Position numbers and translations under genes: made by a program
Assembly: GCA_016722025.1 (NCBI GenBank)
Contig: JADKGZ010000007.1
Span: 62,001 to 126,000, forward strand
Length of the DNA stretch: 64,000 bases
Direction of reading: 5' to 3'
DNA from: Acidimicrobiaceae bacterium
GTDB taxonomy: Bacteria; Actinomycetota; Acidimicrobiia; Acidimicrobiales; Ilumatobacteraceae
Part shown: positions 48,902-58,158 of the stretch, one piece after another
How the letters are laid out: every line of letters begins with the position of its first letter
Numbering within the stretch: the first letter of the stretch is position 1
The notes under the pieces: generated by a model
The model's database searches: none
Seen by the model: the letters and a program-made list of their open reading frames with translations, nothing else
What the model was told of the DNA's origin: nothing

Positions 48902-51190
48902 TCAGCTGACCGGCGTCGTGACGTTGGACCGCAGGCCAGGGAACTGCCCGAGGCGCTCGAGTGCGGCAACAGTGCTGCGCATCGCGTCGGCGGGAACAGG
49001 GTGGCTGATGAGGAAGCCCTGTGCCTTGCTGCACCCCAGGTCGCTGAGCACCTGGAGCTGATGCACGCTCTCCACGCCCTCGGCCACGATGTCGAGGCCG
49101 AGCGACCGGCCCATGGCGATGATGGTGCGCACCAGGCTTCGATCATTGGGGTTGTCGGCGACACCGTGCACGAATGCCCGGTCGATCTTGATGCGCTGCA
49201 GAGGGAACTTCTGCAGCAGCGACAGCGAGGAGTAGCCGGTGCCGAAGTCGTCGAGGGCCATGCGCACGCCCAGTGACCGCAACCGGCGCAGCGTGGCGAG
49301 CGCCAGCTCGGGCTCGGTGATCATGACGCTCTCGGTGACCTCGAGCCACAGCAACTGTGGTGACACGCCGGAGCGAGTGAGGGCTTCGCTGACGATTGCC
49401 GGGAAGTTGGTGTCGCTGAGCTGCCGTGGCGAGACGTTGACCGACATGGTCGCGGCCGGGCTGCACACGCCGTCGTCGATCCAGTGGCGGAGCTGGCTGA
49501 GCGCCTCCAGCAGGGCCCACGACCCGATCGGCACGATGGTGCCGGTGTCTTCCGCGATGGGGATGAACTCGGCGGGCGACACGATGGTGCCGTCGCTCTG
49601 CTGCCAGCGCATGCGGGCCTCGAAACCCACCACGTCGCCCGACTGCAGATCGAGGATGGGCTGGTGGAACAGCCGCAGCTCTCGCCGGTCGAGTGCACGG
49701 TAGAGCGCCGTCTCCACTGCCAGCCGGTGCGCGACACGCTCGTGCATGCTCTCGTCGTACACGGCCAGGCAGTTGCGGCCGGCATCCTTGGCCCGGTACA
49801 TGGCCGTGTCGGCCTGGCGCACCACGTCTTCGGGGGAGGTGCTGGAGGTGGCACTGATGCTGGCTACACCGATGCTGGCGGTGACGAACACGTCGCCTTG
49901 GCTCAGCGCCAGCGGCTCGCGGAAGACCGCCAGCATTCGTTCCGCCAAGGCCAGCGCGGCGCCCGACGACTTGGCGGTGGCATCGAGCACGACGTATTCG
50001 TCGCCCGAGAGCCGAGCCACCATGGTGCCCTCCGGAACCGCGTTGATGAGCCGGCGGGCAACGGTGACCAGCACCTCGTCGCCGGCGGCGTGACCCAGCG
50101 AGTCGTTGATGTTCTTGAACCGATCGAGGTCGACGAAGTACAGCGTGGGGTGTTGATCCTGGCCCCACGAGTTGCTGAGCAACTGGTTGATGCGCTCGAG
50201 CAGCACCGTGCGGTTGGGCAGGTTGGTGAGCGGGTCGGTCTGGGCACCGTGCAACAGCTCTGCCTGGGCACGGTTGTTGGCGCGCACGGCCAGGACGACA
50301 CGGACCGTCACGACCGTGGCAAGGACGAACGCCGAGATCGAGCGCACGATCTTGTCGGTGACGTCGTTGGGGGCGGTGCCGGCCAGAACGATGACAGGGA
50401 AGACCAGCGACGACGTGGTGACGATGAGGCGGCCCAGCACCTGGCGATTCACAGGAGCGGAGGTGCGACGGATGGTGGTGATGCTGGGGTGCAGGAACGC
50501 GGCCCCCGCGGAGAAGTACGCGGCGCAGTACATCGGCAGCGCGAACCGCTCGACGCCGCTGCCGAAGTGGCCGCCGTCGATGAGCGCGTAGGTGAGGTCG
50601 CCCAAGAGGTTGAACGTGAGCCCACCGGCGAGCAACCACATCGACGGTGGCCGGTAGGCGTTGTTGAGCAGGATGACGATCACCAGGAACAGCACGACCG
50701 CAGCGGTTGGCTGGTAGACGCCGTAGAGCACGGTGTTCCAGGCGGCGCCGCCGGCGTTGCTGACGATCGGCTGCACCAAGGCCGCCCAGCTGATGATCCA
50801 GCTGCCGAGCGCGACGATGAGGCTGTCGCCCAGCAAACCGGGGTGGCTGTGCGCGCCCTGACCGCGCAGCAGCACGACCAGGCAGCCGATGATGCACGCG
50901 GTGCCGACGAGCCCGAGTGCCATGGCCACCGGTGTCTCGTAGGTGGGGGAGTCGCCCGAGAGCAGCTGCGCAGTGGCGTACAACAGCCCGACAGCGGCCA
51001 GGAGTGCTGCCATCGGCGCAGCGGTGAGGCCCCGGCGGTAGGAGTACAGCAGCACCGGCGCCAGTTGCACGGCGGCGACCAGGTACATCGCTTCGCGCCA
51101 GCTTGCCGAAGGCAATGCGGCCGCCAGCACCGTGACGATGCCGCCGATCGTGAGGTACCACCACGTCAGGAGAGCTGATTCCCGCTTCAT
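48902..51190 (-). CDS. Membrane-bound GGDEF/EAL cyclic di-GMP protein
   Basis: A 762-residue protein. The first ~300 residues have about nine hydrophobic helices forming a membrane sensor. The GGDEF domain (~325-490) has YFVDLDRFKNINDSLGHAAG and the signature SGDEY. The EAL domain (~500-750) has GFEARMRW in place of EALxRW, with the metal and catalytic residues otherwise kept: NVSPRQL, LEVTES, ALDDFGTGYSSL and IKIDRAFV. It may be a synthase, a phosphodiesterase or a sensor. The start at 51190 faces an AT-richer gap of 137 bases with no firm promoter call. Confidence 0.92.
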   Translation of the reverse strand: MKRESALLTWWYLTIGGIVTVLAAALPSASWREAMYLVAAVQLAPVLLYSYRRGLTAAPMAALLAAVGLLYATAQLLSGDSPTYETPVAMALGLVGTACIIGCLVVLLRGQGAHSHPGLLGDSLIVALGSWIISWAALVQPIVSNAGGAAWNTVLYGVYQPTAAVVLFLVIVILLNNAYRPPSMWLLAGGLTFNLLGDLTYALIDGGHFGSGVERFALPMYCAAYFSAGAAFLHPSITTIRRTSAPVNRQVLGRLIVTTSSLVFPVIVLAGTAPNDVTDKIVRSISAFVLATVVTVRVVLAVRANNRAQAELLHGAQTDPLTNLPNRTVLLERINQLLSNSWGQDQHPTLYFVDLDRFKNINDSLGHAAGDEVLVTVARRLINAVPEGTMVARLSGDEYVVLDATAKSSGAALALAERMLAVFREPLALSQGDVFVTASIGVASISATSSTSPEDVVRQADTAMYRAKDAGRNCLAVYDESMHERVAHRLAVETALYRALDRRELRLFHQPILDLQSGDVVGFEARMRWQQSDGTIVSPAEFIPIAEDTGTIVPIGSWALLEALSQLRHWIDDGVCSPAATMSVNVSPRQLSDTNFPAIVSEALTRSGVSPQLLWLEVTESVMITEPELALATLRRLRSLGVRMALDDFGTGYSSLSLLQKFPLQRIKIDRAFVHGVADNPNDRSLVRTIIAMGRSLGLDIVAEGVESVHQLQVLSDLGCSKAQGFLISHPVPADAMRSTVAALERLGQFPGLRSNVTTPVS

Positions 51191-51327
51191 GCGCCTCCGC
51201 TGCGCGGGAAGGAGTTGGTATCCACCCGCGGCTTGTAAACGGTTCGTATGATAACCCGAAAGTGCCTAATTCGCGCAATGGGTGATTTCCCACGCGCGCC
51301 GCGTATACCGAGACAAGGAGGTGGGAG

Positions 51328-51930
51328 ATGTTCGTCACTCGTCACACGCACGTTGTGGATGCTGTGCTGGCCGACAAGTTGTGGCAGCTGTACGACGTTG
51401 CCTATCAGGGTCTCTCGGAACAGGCGGTCACCCGCGAGATGCTGTATCGCAGTGAGTTCGACGAGACGATCGCCGATCCCACCAATCGGCTGTGGGTGCT
51501 CTGGGACGACAACATGCCCATCGGCATGTCGCTGGTGGCCACCGAGATCGGCAGCACCCGTTACTTGAGTCGGGCCTACTTCGAGCATCACTACCCCGAC
51601 CATATGCGACGCGGCGCGGTGCACTACATCATGTGGCTCGTCGTCCATCCGGCGCACGTGGCCAAGGGGGCCATCATCCGCCTCGCCAAGGAAGGGCTTG
51701 CCCTCGAAGCATCAGAGGGAGCCCTTCTCGTGTTCGACTCGCCGGAGATGAACCAGCCCGGCCTCACCGGCGGCTTTGCCGAGATGATGGCGCGCCTGGC
51801 CAAGTCGGTGGGCGGCGATGCGCCCGTGCACCACCTCGAGACACAGCACTACTTCGCTGTCGACTTCGCCGACGTCAGCAACGCCGATGCCACGCGACCG
51901 CTGGAGATGCCACGATCCGCACGGCGATGA
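51328..51930 (+). CDS. GNAT-like uncharacterised protein
   Basis: A 200-residue protein preceded by AAGGAGG 6 bases before the ATG, the strongest ribosome-binding site noticed here. 'RLWVLWDDNMPIGMSLVATE' followed by 'HYIMWLVVHPAHVAKGAIIR' recalls the beta4-beta5 core of N-acetyltransferases or autoinducer synthases, but a clear acetyl-CoA loop (Q/RxxGxG/A) is missing. It is divergent from the cyclic di-GMP protein. I do not recognise the family with certainty. Confidence 0.55.
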   Translation: MFVTRHTHVVDAVLADKLWQLYDVAYQGLSEQAVTREMLYRSEFDETIADPTNRLWVLWDDNMPIGMSLVATEIGSTRYLSRAYFEHHYPDHMRRGAVHYIMWLVVHPAHVAKGAIIRLAKEGLALEASEGALLVFDSPEMNQPGLTGGFAEMMARLAKSVGGDAPVHHLETQHYFAVDFADVSNADATRPLEMPRSARR

Positions 51931-51969
51931 ACCGATTCATGCGCCGGGGACGGTCGCTGGTTCGATACC

Positions 51970-52989
51970 GTGGTGCTGAATGAGCCCAGCATCCGGCCCC
52001 TCCTAATGACACCGCCGGCGAAGCCGTACTCCGTCATCGTCCCCGGCGCGCATCTCATGGCTGCGTTCGTCGGGCAACGCGATGCCCATCTGCGGCTCAT
52101 CGAGGCTGCCTATCCCGATGTCAACGTGGCGATGCGGGGCAACGAGATCCACGTCGATGGCCCGCAGGCCGGCGTCGTCGGTCGGCTGTGCGAGGAGCTC
52201 GTGGTCATCCTGCAACGCGGGCAGCACCTCGACGAAGCCAGCATTCGCCGCAGCATCGACATGATGCGTGACAACGAGCGACCCAGCCAGGTCCTCACCG
52301 ACGACATCATGCGCGGGGCGAAGGGCAAGCCCGTCCGGCCCAAGACCGCCGGCCAGAAGCGCTACGTCGATGCCATCCGCAACAACGTCATCACCTTCGG
52401 TCTCGGCCCCGCTGGCACGGGCAAGAGCTGGCTGGCAGTCGCAATGGCGGTGCAGGCGTTGCAGACCAAGAAGGTGCAACGCATCATCCTCACTCGCCCG
52501 GCGGTGGAGGCGGGTGAGCGACTGGGGTTCTTGCCCGGTGACCTGATGGCGAAGATCGACCCGTACCTGCGACCGCTCTACGACGCGCTGTACGACATGG
52601 TGGAGGTGGAGGGTGCGCAGAAGCTGCTCGAACGGCAGGCGGTGGAGGTTGCCCCGCTCGCGTTCATGCGTGGCCGCACGCTCAACGACAGCTTCATCAT
52701 CCTCGACGAGGCACAGAACGCCACGCCCGAGCAGATGAAGATGTTCCTCACGCGCATCGGGTTCGGCTCGCAGGTGGTGGTCACCGGCGACACCACCCAG
52801 ATCGATGTTCCCGACGGGCGCAGCAGCCTGATCGGCCTGGAACGAACGCTCACCGGCATCGAGGGGCTTGCATTCGTGCACCTCACCTCTGGCGACGTGG
52901 TGCGCCACCGCATCGTCGCCGACATCGTGGCTGCGTACGAGCGGTCCGACGAGGCCAAGGCAGCGCAGCAGGGTGGTCGACGTGGTTGA
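51970..52989 (+). CDS. PhoH family ATPase
   Basis: A cytoplasmic ATPase of the PhoH-like (YbeZ) group that works with YbeY in RNA/ribosome processing. Walker A is LGPAGTGKSWLA, Walker B FIILDEAQNATPEQ, and 'TGDTTQIDVP' and 'HLTSGDVVRHRIV' are family marks. The N-terminal ~90 residues are KH-like. GTG 51970 gives 339 residues; ATG 52006 would shorten it by 12. ybeY follows with an overlap of a few codons, the usual phoH-ybeY-corC order. Confidence 0.95.
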   Translation: MVLNEPSIRPLLMTPPAKPYSVIVPGAHLMAAFVGQRDAHLRLIEAAYPDVNVAMRGNEIHVDGPQAGVVGRLCEELVVILQRGQHLDEASIRRSIDMMRDNERPSQVLTDDIMRGAKGKPVRPKTAGQKRYVDAIRNNVITFGLGPAGTGKSWLAVAMAVQALQTKKVQRIILTRPAVEAGERLGFLPGDLMAKIDPYLRPLYDALYDMVEVEGAQKLLERQAVEVAPLAFMRGRTLNDSFIILDEAQNATPEQMKMFLTRIGFGSQVVVTGDTTQIDVPDGRSSLIGLERTLTGIEGLAFVHLTSGDVVRHRIVADIVAAYERSDEAKAAQQGGRRG

Positions 52990-53578
52990 CCCATCGCGGC
53001 CGCGGCTCAACGTTCCGCCTCGGGTTGGTGGCGACGGTGAGCCGGAGGTCTTCTGCGCCGACGAGCAGCGCGATCTTCCGGTCGACCTCGAGCGCTGGCA
53101 GGCCCTCGCCGCCAACGTGTTGCGGGCCGAGGGCGTTCGTGGCCTGTGCGAGCTGTCGCTGCTGTTCGTCACCGAACTGGAGATGGCCGAGCTCAACGAG
53201 CTGCACATGGGTGCGCCGGGTGCCACCGACGTGCTGGCGTTCCCGATCGACGCCGCCGAGGCGGAGATGGTGCTGCACGGCCAACCGCCCAGTCGTGGGC
53301 CAGATCGCGCGCCGCCCGACCCCGCCGACATGCCACTGCTGCTGGGCGACGTGGTGCTCTGTCCGGCCGTCGCCGCTCGCCAGGCACCCGAACACGCGGG
53401 CACCGTCGATGACGAGCTGGCGCTGTTGGTGGTGCACGGCATCCTGCACGTGCTGGGCTACGACCACGACGAGCCGACCACTCGCGACGCGATGCGCGCA
53501 CGCGAGCTGGCGCTACTACAGGACCACCACTGGGGTGGCCCTGCGCCGGAAGGCTTCCGGCAGGAGCAATCGGAATGA
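52982..53578 (+). CDS. ybeY: Endoribonuclease YbeY
   Basis: A zinc-dependent RNase for 16S rRNA 3' maturation and ribosome quality control. The metal motif HGILHVLGYDH (H-x3-H-x5-H) is intact, preceded by 'MGAPGATDVLAFPID'. At 198 residues it is somewhat long, through an N-terminal extension and an insert rich in Pro/Asp before the 'LLGDVVLCP' strand. GTG 52982 is taken as start (8-base overlap with phoH); GTG 52973 is also in frame. Its stop overlaps the next gene (ATGA). Confidence 0.95.
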   Translation: MVDPSRPRLNVPPRVGGDGEPEVFCADEQRDLPVDLERWQALAANVLRAEGVRGLCELSLLFVTELEMAELNELHMGAPGATDVLAFPIDAAEAEMVLHGQPPSRGPDRAPPDPADMPLLLGDVVLCPAVAARQAPEHAGTVDDELALLVVHGILHVLGYDHDEPTTRDAMRARELALLQDHHWGGPAPEGFRQEQSE

Positions 53579-54867
53579 TCGCCAACGAGTTCAACAACAC
53601 CGACCTGCTGATGCTGGTCACGATCTTCCTGTTGCTGATCCTGCTCATCTTCACGTCGGTGGCGGAGATGGGTCTCTCGCGGATGAGCAGGCCGCGGGCC
53701 GGGTCGTTGGCCGACAAGGGGCTCAAGTCGGGCAAGGCACTCAAGCGGCTGGTCGACCACCCCGAGCGCTGGGTGAACCCGCTGCTGCTCACGGTCAACA
53801 TCGCCCAGACGGTGCAGGCCACCCTCACCGGCATCTTCTCGGCGCGCATGTTCGGCACCTGGGGCGTCGTCGTCGGTGTGCTGCTCAACGTGGTCGTGTT
53901 CTTCGTGTTGGCGGAAGCGGTGCCCAAGACGTACGCAGTGCTGTACCCGCAGCGGTCGGCGTTGATGGCGGCGCGTCCGGTGTCGGCGCTGGTGGCGTTC
54001 CCTCCGCTGCGCTGGATCTCCAATGCACTGATCAAGCTCACCAACGTCATCGTGCGCGGCAAGGGCCTGGAGGCCGGCCCCTTCGTCTCCGAGCAGGAGC
54101 TGCTGGGCATCGTCGAGGTCGCCGCCGAGGACGGCGTGGTGGAGCACGAAGAACGTGAGCTGATCGAGAGCATCATCGAGTTCGGCGACACCATCGCTCG
54201 CGAGGTGATGGTACCCAGGCCCGACATCGTCGTCATCGAGCACTCCTGGAGCGTCACCCAGGCGCTCGATCTGGCGCTCAGCGAGGGCTACAGCCGGATG
54301 CCGGTGCTGAACCCCGATGGCGACGACGTGCTGGGCCTGGCGTACACCAAGGACCTCATGCGCACCGAGCGCGAAGGCGGCGGCGCACGGCCCATCACCG
54401 AGCTCATCCGACCGGCGCACTTCGTGCCGGAGAACAAGCCCGTCAACCGCCTGATGCGGGAGATGCAGGCCGAGAAGTTCCACGTTGCGTTGGTCGCCGA
54501 CGAGTACGGCGCCTTCTCCGGTCTCGTCACGCTGGAGGACTGCCTGGAGGAACTGGTCGGTGAGATCGTCGACGAGCACGACGACGAAGACGCCGAGGTG
54601 CAACGGCTCGCCGACGGCGACTACCTGGTCGACGGTGCCATGTCGGTGGGCGACCTCAACGATCTGCTGGGAACGGTGATACCCGACGACGACTGGGACA
54701 CCGTGGGTGGTTTCCTCTTCGGCACGCTCGAGCACATCCCCGAGCAGGGTGAGTGGATCGTGCACGACGGCTGGCGGTTCGCCGCCGCCGAAGTGGAAGG
54801 CCGCCGCATCCGCCGCGTGAAGGTCACCATCGAGGACGACACCATCGAAGCCAGCGGCCACGCCTGA
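53575..54867 (+). CDS. CNNM/CorC (HlyC) transporter-associated protein with CBS pair
   Basis: A 430-residue membrane protein. The N-terminal DUF21/CNNM domain (~1-190) has three to four helices starting 'LLMLVTIFLLLILLIFTSVA'. Two CBS domains follow (~205-330: 'VMVPRPDIVVIE', 'SRMPVLNPDGDDVLGLAYTK'). A C-terminal CorC_HlyC domain ends the chain (~345-430: 'DYLVDGAMSVGDLNDLLG'). Proteins of this type are linked to Mg2+/Co2+ efflux. It is coupled to ybeY by an ATGA overlap, the common order in actinobacteria. Confidence 0.93.
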   Translation: MIANEFNNTDLLMLVTIFLLLILLIFTSVAEMGLSRMSRPRAGSLADKGLKSGKALKRLVDHPERWVNPLLLTVNIAQTVQATLTGIFSARMFGTWGVVVGVLLNVVVFFVLAEAVPKTYAVLYPQRSALMAARPVSALVAFPPLRWISNALIKLTNVIVRGKGLEAGPFVSEQELLGIVEVAAEDGVVEHEERELIESIIEFGDTIAREVMVPRPDIVVIEHSWSVTQALDLALSEGYSRMPVLNPDGDDVLGLAYTKDLMRTEREGGGARPITELIRPAHFVPENKPVNRLMREMQAEKFHVALVADEYGAFSGLVTLEDCLEELVGEIVDEHDDEDAEVQRLADGDYLVDGAMSVGDLNDLLGTVIPDDDWDTVGGFLFGTLEHIPEQGEWIVHDGWRFAAAEVEGRRIRRVKVTIEDDTIEASGHA

Positions 54868-54894
54868 CGGGGGCCGGCTGGCCGACCCGATCGA

Positions 54895-56214
54895 TCACGG
54901 ACCGGCAAGCAGATCGTCGAGCGGGTCGCGATCGATCGACACCGGCGTGTCGTCCGTGTCGACGTTGTTGGCGAACGTGGGCTCGGTGGTCACCGGCGAG
55001 TACTGCGTCAGTGCGGCCGACAACGCAGCGTTGGTGAGCCCGGTGGCGACCAGCAGCGAGGCGATCAGCAGCAACGCGGCGGCGGCGAAGTACGGAGCGC
55101 GCAGCCCGAAGGCCGTGGCGAGCACGCCGCCGAGGAGTGCACCGAGCGGCATGGCGCCGGTGCTGAACCAGCGGTAGATGCTGTTGACGCGGCCGAACAA
55201 CTGGCCGGGCACGATCTGCTGGCGCAGGGAGACCGACAGGATGCTGCCGACCGTGGTGGCGAACGCCTGCACCGTGATCATCGCGATCACGAACCACGTG
55301 ACCGGCCACAGCGCGATGGCGGTGCTGGTGAACACCGGCGTCAGAGCAGCGGTGAGCATCGAGGCCCGCCGGCCGAACAGGCCCACCACCTTGCCGCCGA
55401 TGATGCCACCCAACAGGCTGCCCGCGCCGATGACGGCCAGAAGGGGGCCGAACGCGTTGTCGGAGATGTGCAGCTCCTGTTGGGCGAACAGCACGAACGT
55501 GGCCTGCGTGGTGGCGAACGCCAGGTTCATGACGGTGACCACGAGCGCGAGGGTGCGCAGCAGCCGATGACCCAACAACCAGCGCAGCCCGCCGCGCATG
55601 TCGTCGATCATGCCCGTGCTCGGCACTGAGTTGGTCGGGCGGAAGGAACCGCGCAGCGAGGCGGCGAGCAGCGCGGCCACCACGAAGCTGGCAGCATCGA
55701 CACCGAACGGAAGCCACACCGCAAAGGCGATCAGGGCGCCGCCCAGTGGCATGCCGAGGAATGTGTTGGTGGTCACCTCGGCGGCGGAGAAGTAGCCATT
55801 GGCTCGCTCCAATTGGTCGCGCGGAACGATGGCGGGCAGGATCGTCTGGGCCCCGTTGTCGAAGAACACCTCGCCCACCCCGAGGCCGAAGGCCAGCAAC
55901 CACAGCATCCAGATCTGCACGTCCCAGAACGCGGCGACCACTGCGAGGCCACCCACGAGCACACCTCTGCTCAGATCGGCGATGACCAGCACCTTGCGAC
56001 GATCGACCCGGTCGATGATGACGCCGACGGGAAGCGCGAACAGCATCCAGGGGATCGTGGCAAAGGTGGCGATGAGGCCGATCGACAACGGGCTGTCGGT
56101 GATACGTGTGGCCAACAGCGACAGCGCGATGACGAACACACCATCACCGAGGTTGGAGATGGCTGCTGCGAACCACAGCCGCCAGTACGCGCCGGGTAGC
56201 GGTTGGTCGGTCAC
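54895..56214 (-). CDS. Major facilitator superfamily transporter
   Basis: A 439-residue transporter with about twelve helices in two halves. It starts 'YWRLWFAAAISNLGDGVFVI', and the loop between helices 2 and 3 reads GVIIDRVDRRKVLVIADL, the MFS signature. It resembles the MFS_3/enterobactin-exporter-like group, often multidrug or siderophore exporters. GTG 56214 overlaps the SDR stop (GTGA). The last ~45 residues are hydrophilic and acidic. Substrate unknown. Confidence 0.9.
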   Translation of the reverse strand: MTDQPLPGAYWRLWFAAAISNLGDGVFVIALSLLATRITDSPLSIGLIATFATIPWMLFALPVGVIIDRVDRRKVLVIADLSRGVLVGGLAVVAAFWDVQIWMLWLLAFGLGVGEVFFDNGAQTILPAIVPRDQLERANGYFSAAEVTTNTFLGMPLGGALIAFAVWLPFGVDAASFVVAALLAASLRGSFRPTNSVPSTGMIDDMRGGLRWLLGHRLLRTLALVVTVMNLAFATTQATFVLFAQQELHISDNAFGPLLAVIGAGSLLGGIIGGKVVGLFGRRASMLTAALTPVFTSTAIALWPVTWFVIAMITVQAFATTVGSILSVSLRQQIVPGQLFGRVNSIYRWFSTGAMPLGALLGGVLATAFGLRAPYFAAAALLLIASLLVATGLTNAALSAALTQYSPVTTEPTFANNVDTDDTPVSIDRDPLDDLLAGP

Positions 56215-57011
56215 GCAGGAGGTGCGGCGAGTCGCGCGAATGCGGCCGGAAGATCCGGGTAGCGCTGAGTGGATGCCCCGCCGTCGACTCGGAACAGCGA
56301 CCCGCTGACGCTGCGCGACTCGTCGCCGGCGAGGAACGCTGCCATGGCGGCCACATCGCCTGCGTGCGGGAAGCGGCCGAGCGTGGTGTTCTCGATGAAC
56401 TCGTCGACCACCCCGGGCACCATCCAGAACGCACTGGTTGCGTTTGTCTGCACCAGCCCGGGCGCGATCGTGTTGACCCGGATGTCGCGGGCGCCGAGCT
56501 CCATCGCGGCGACCTGGGTGAGCATCACCACGCCGGCCTTTGCCGCGCAGTACGCGCTCATGCCGGCAGAAGGCTGAGTGGCGTTGAGTGAGGAGATGGT
56601 GATGATGCTGCCGCCGTTCACCATCACCCGCGCTGCCAGCTGCACGGTGAGGAACACGCCGGTGAGGCACAGGTCGATGATCGAGCGCCACTCCTCCAAT
56701 GGGTGGTCGACGATCGGAGCGAACGCCCCCCGGCCGGCGTTGGCCACAGCGATGTGCAACCCGCCGCGGCGGGTTGCCTCGGCCCCGACTGCTGCGAGCG
56801 AGTCGGGGTCGGTGACGTCGCACCGCATCGGTACGCACCGTTCGCCGACCTCTTCGCGCAGCGCGGCGAGGCCGGCGGTGTCGATGTCGGCGGCCAGCAC
56901 GGTTGCGCCGTCGGCCAGGAGCCGGCAGGAGATGCTGCGCCCGATGCCCGACGCAGCGCCCGTCACCAAGGCCAATCGATCCGCCAGGGACCCCATGCTC
57001 GCGTCAGTCAT
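56211..57011 (-). CDS. Short-chain dehydrogenase/reductase
   Basis: A 266-residue classical SDR. TGAASGIG cofactor site, 'ADIDTAGL' (Asp, NAD preference), 'ANAGRGAFAP', catalytic Ser in 'ITISSLNA' and Tyr/Lys in SAYCAAKAG. ATG 57011 (MTDASMGSL) is used; ATG 56996 is a shorter option. It lies between the MFS gene, to which it is coupled, and the end of menE 10 bases away on the same strand, so it may be transcribed with menE. Substrate unknown. Confidence 0.9.
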   Translation of the reverse strand: MTDASMGSLADRLALVTGAASGIGRSISCRLLADGATVLAADIDTAGLAALREEVGERCVPMRCDVTDPDSLAAVGAEATRRGGLHIAVANAGRGAFAPIVDHPLEEWRSIIDLCLTGVFLTVQLAARVMVNGGSIITISSLNATQPSAGMSAYCAAKAGVVMLTQVAAMELGARDIRVNTIAPGLVQTNATSAFWMVPGVVDEFIENTTLGRFPHAGDVAAMAAFLAGDESRSVSGSLFRVDGGASTQRYPDLPAAFARLAAPPA

Positions 57012-57021
57012 CGACGGAACC

Positions 57022-58138
57022 TTAGTGCGGAGTCGGTGGCGCAAGAAGGTTGCGCCGCACCTTCCCGAGCGCTGTGCGCGGCAGTGATTCGACCAGGTGG
57101 AGTTCCTTCGGGGCGCAGAACGCCGGCAGCGTGGCCGTGACGTGCGCGCGCAGTTCGGTCAGCGTCGGTGGCGTGCCTGCGGGCACGACCCAGGCCACCA
57201 CGCGTTGGCCCCACTCGGCGTCGGCGACGCCGGCAACGGCTGCCTCTGCCACGGCCGGGTGCGTGGTCAGCGCCGCCTCGACCGGCTCGGGCCACACGTT
57301 CTCACCGCCGGTGATGATGAGGTCGCCGGTGCGGCCCGACACGTGCAGGCGGCCGTCGGGCAGCCAGGAGCCCGCGTCGCCCGTGTGCAGCCAACCGTGC
57401 GCGTCGACCGGGCTGCTGCCATCGCGATAGCAGCGCAACTGCATCGGGCAGCGCAGGAGGACCTCTCCGTCGGGTTCCAGCTGCACCTCCACGCCGTCGA
57501 GCGGCCGGCCGTCGTACACCACGCCACTCCCTGTTTCGGTGAGGCCGTAGGTCGTGCGCGTTGACCGGTCGATCTGCGGGCGGATGCGCGCCGCCGAGCA
57601 CGATCACGCGAAAGAGCGCTGGATCGATGCGGCGAAGCGCCGTCGCCACCAGCGAGACCGCAGTCGCGCCGGCGGCGGCGGCGGCCTCCACCCGTGCCGG
57701 ATCGAAGCCATCGTGGACGACCAGCGGTGTGCCGGTGATGATGGCGCGGGTGACCACGGACAGGCCCCCGACGTGCGACAGCGGGAGGCACGCCAACCAT
57801 CTGTCGCCGGGGGTGATGCCCAGGAAGCGGCTGGTGGCCATCGCCGACGCAGCGACTGCTTCGTGAGTGAGCACCACGCCCTTGGGAGTGCCGGTCGAGC
57901 CGCTGGTGGCCATCACCAACGCGTCGCCCGGCTCCACGTCGCGACCGTTCGCCAATGCCTGCCGGCCGTCGTCGCGCACGACGAACGCGGGAGCCATTGC
58001 TGCCATCAGCGCCTCGCGCGCAGGTGCTGGCAACCGCCGATCGACGGGAAGCACGGCGTTCCCGGCATCCCATTCGCGGCGCAGCGCAGTCACGAACTGC
58101 TGGCCACCGGGCAGATCGATCGCGACCAGATGTGGCAC
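57022..58138 (-). CDS. menE: o-Succinylbenzoate-CoA ligase MenE (frameshift-interrupted)
   Basis: The AMP-forming ligase of menaquinone synthesis. From GTG 58138 (VPHLVAIDLPGG) the frame shows ATSGSTGTPKGVVLTHEA and 'CLPLSHVGGLSVVTRAI', then leaves the family after LGGAHPP. The expected QIDRSTRTTYGLTETGSG and the rest (LHTGDAGSWLPDG, ALGKVRRNLL) are read in another frame to the stop at 57022. One lost CG at 57575-57580 (TGCGGG for TGCGCGGG) explains it; repaired length is 372 residues. Since menA, menD, menF and menH are adjacent, the gene is probably intact in the organism. Confidence 0.88.
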
Positions 58139-58158
58139 GGTGGCGAGACTAGGCGAGA

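Noticed and set aside
51191..51327. Sigma-70 promoter calls in the AT-richer gap before the GGDEF/EAL gene
   Set aside because: TATGAT and TTATCAT boxes are present, but no -35 box lies at an acceptable distance, so no promoter is called.
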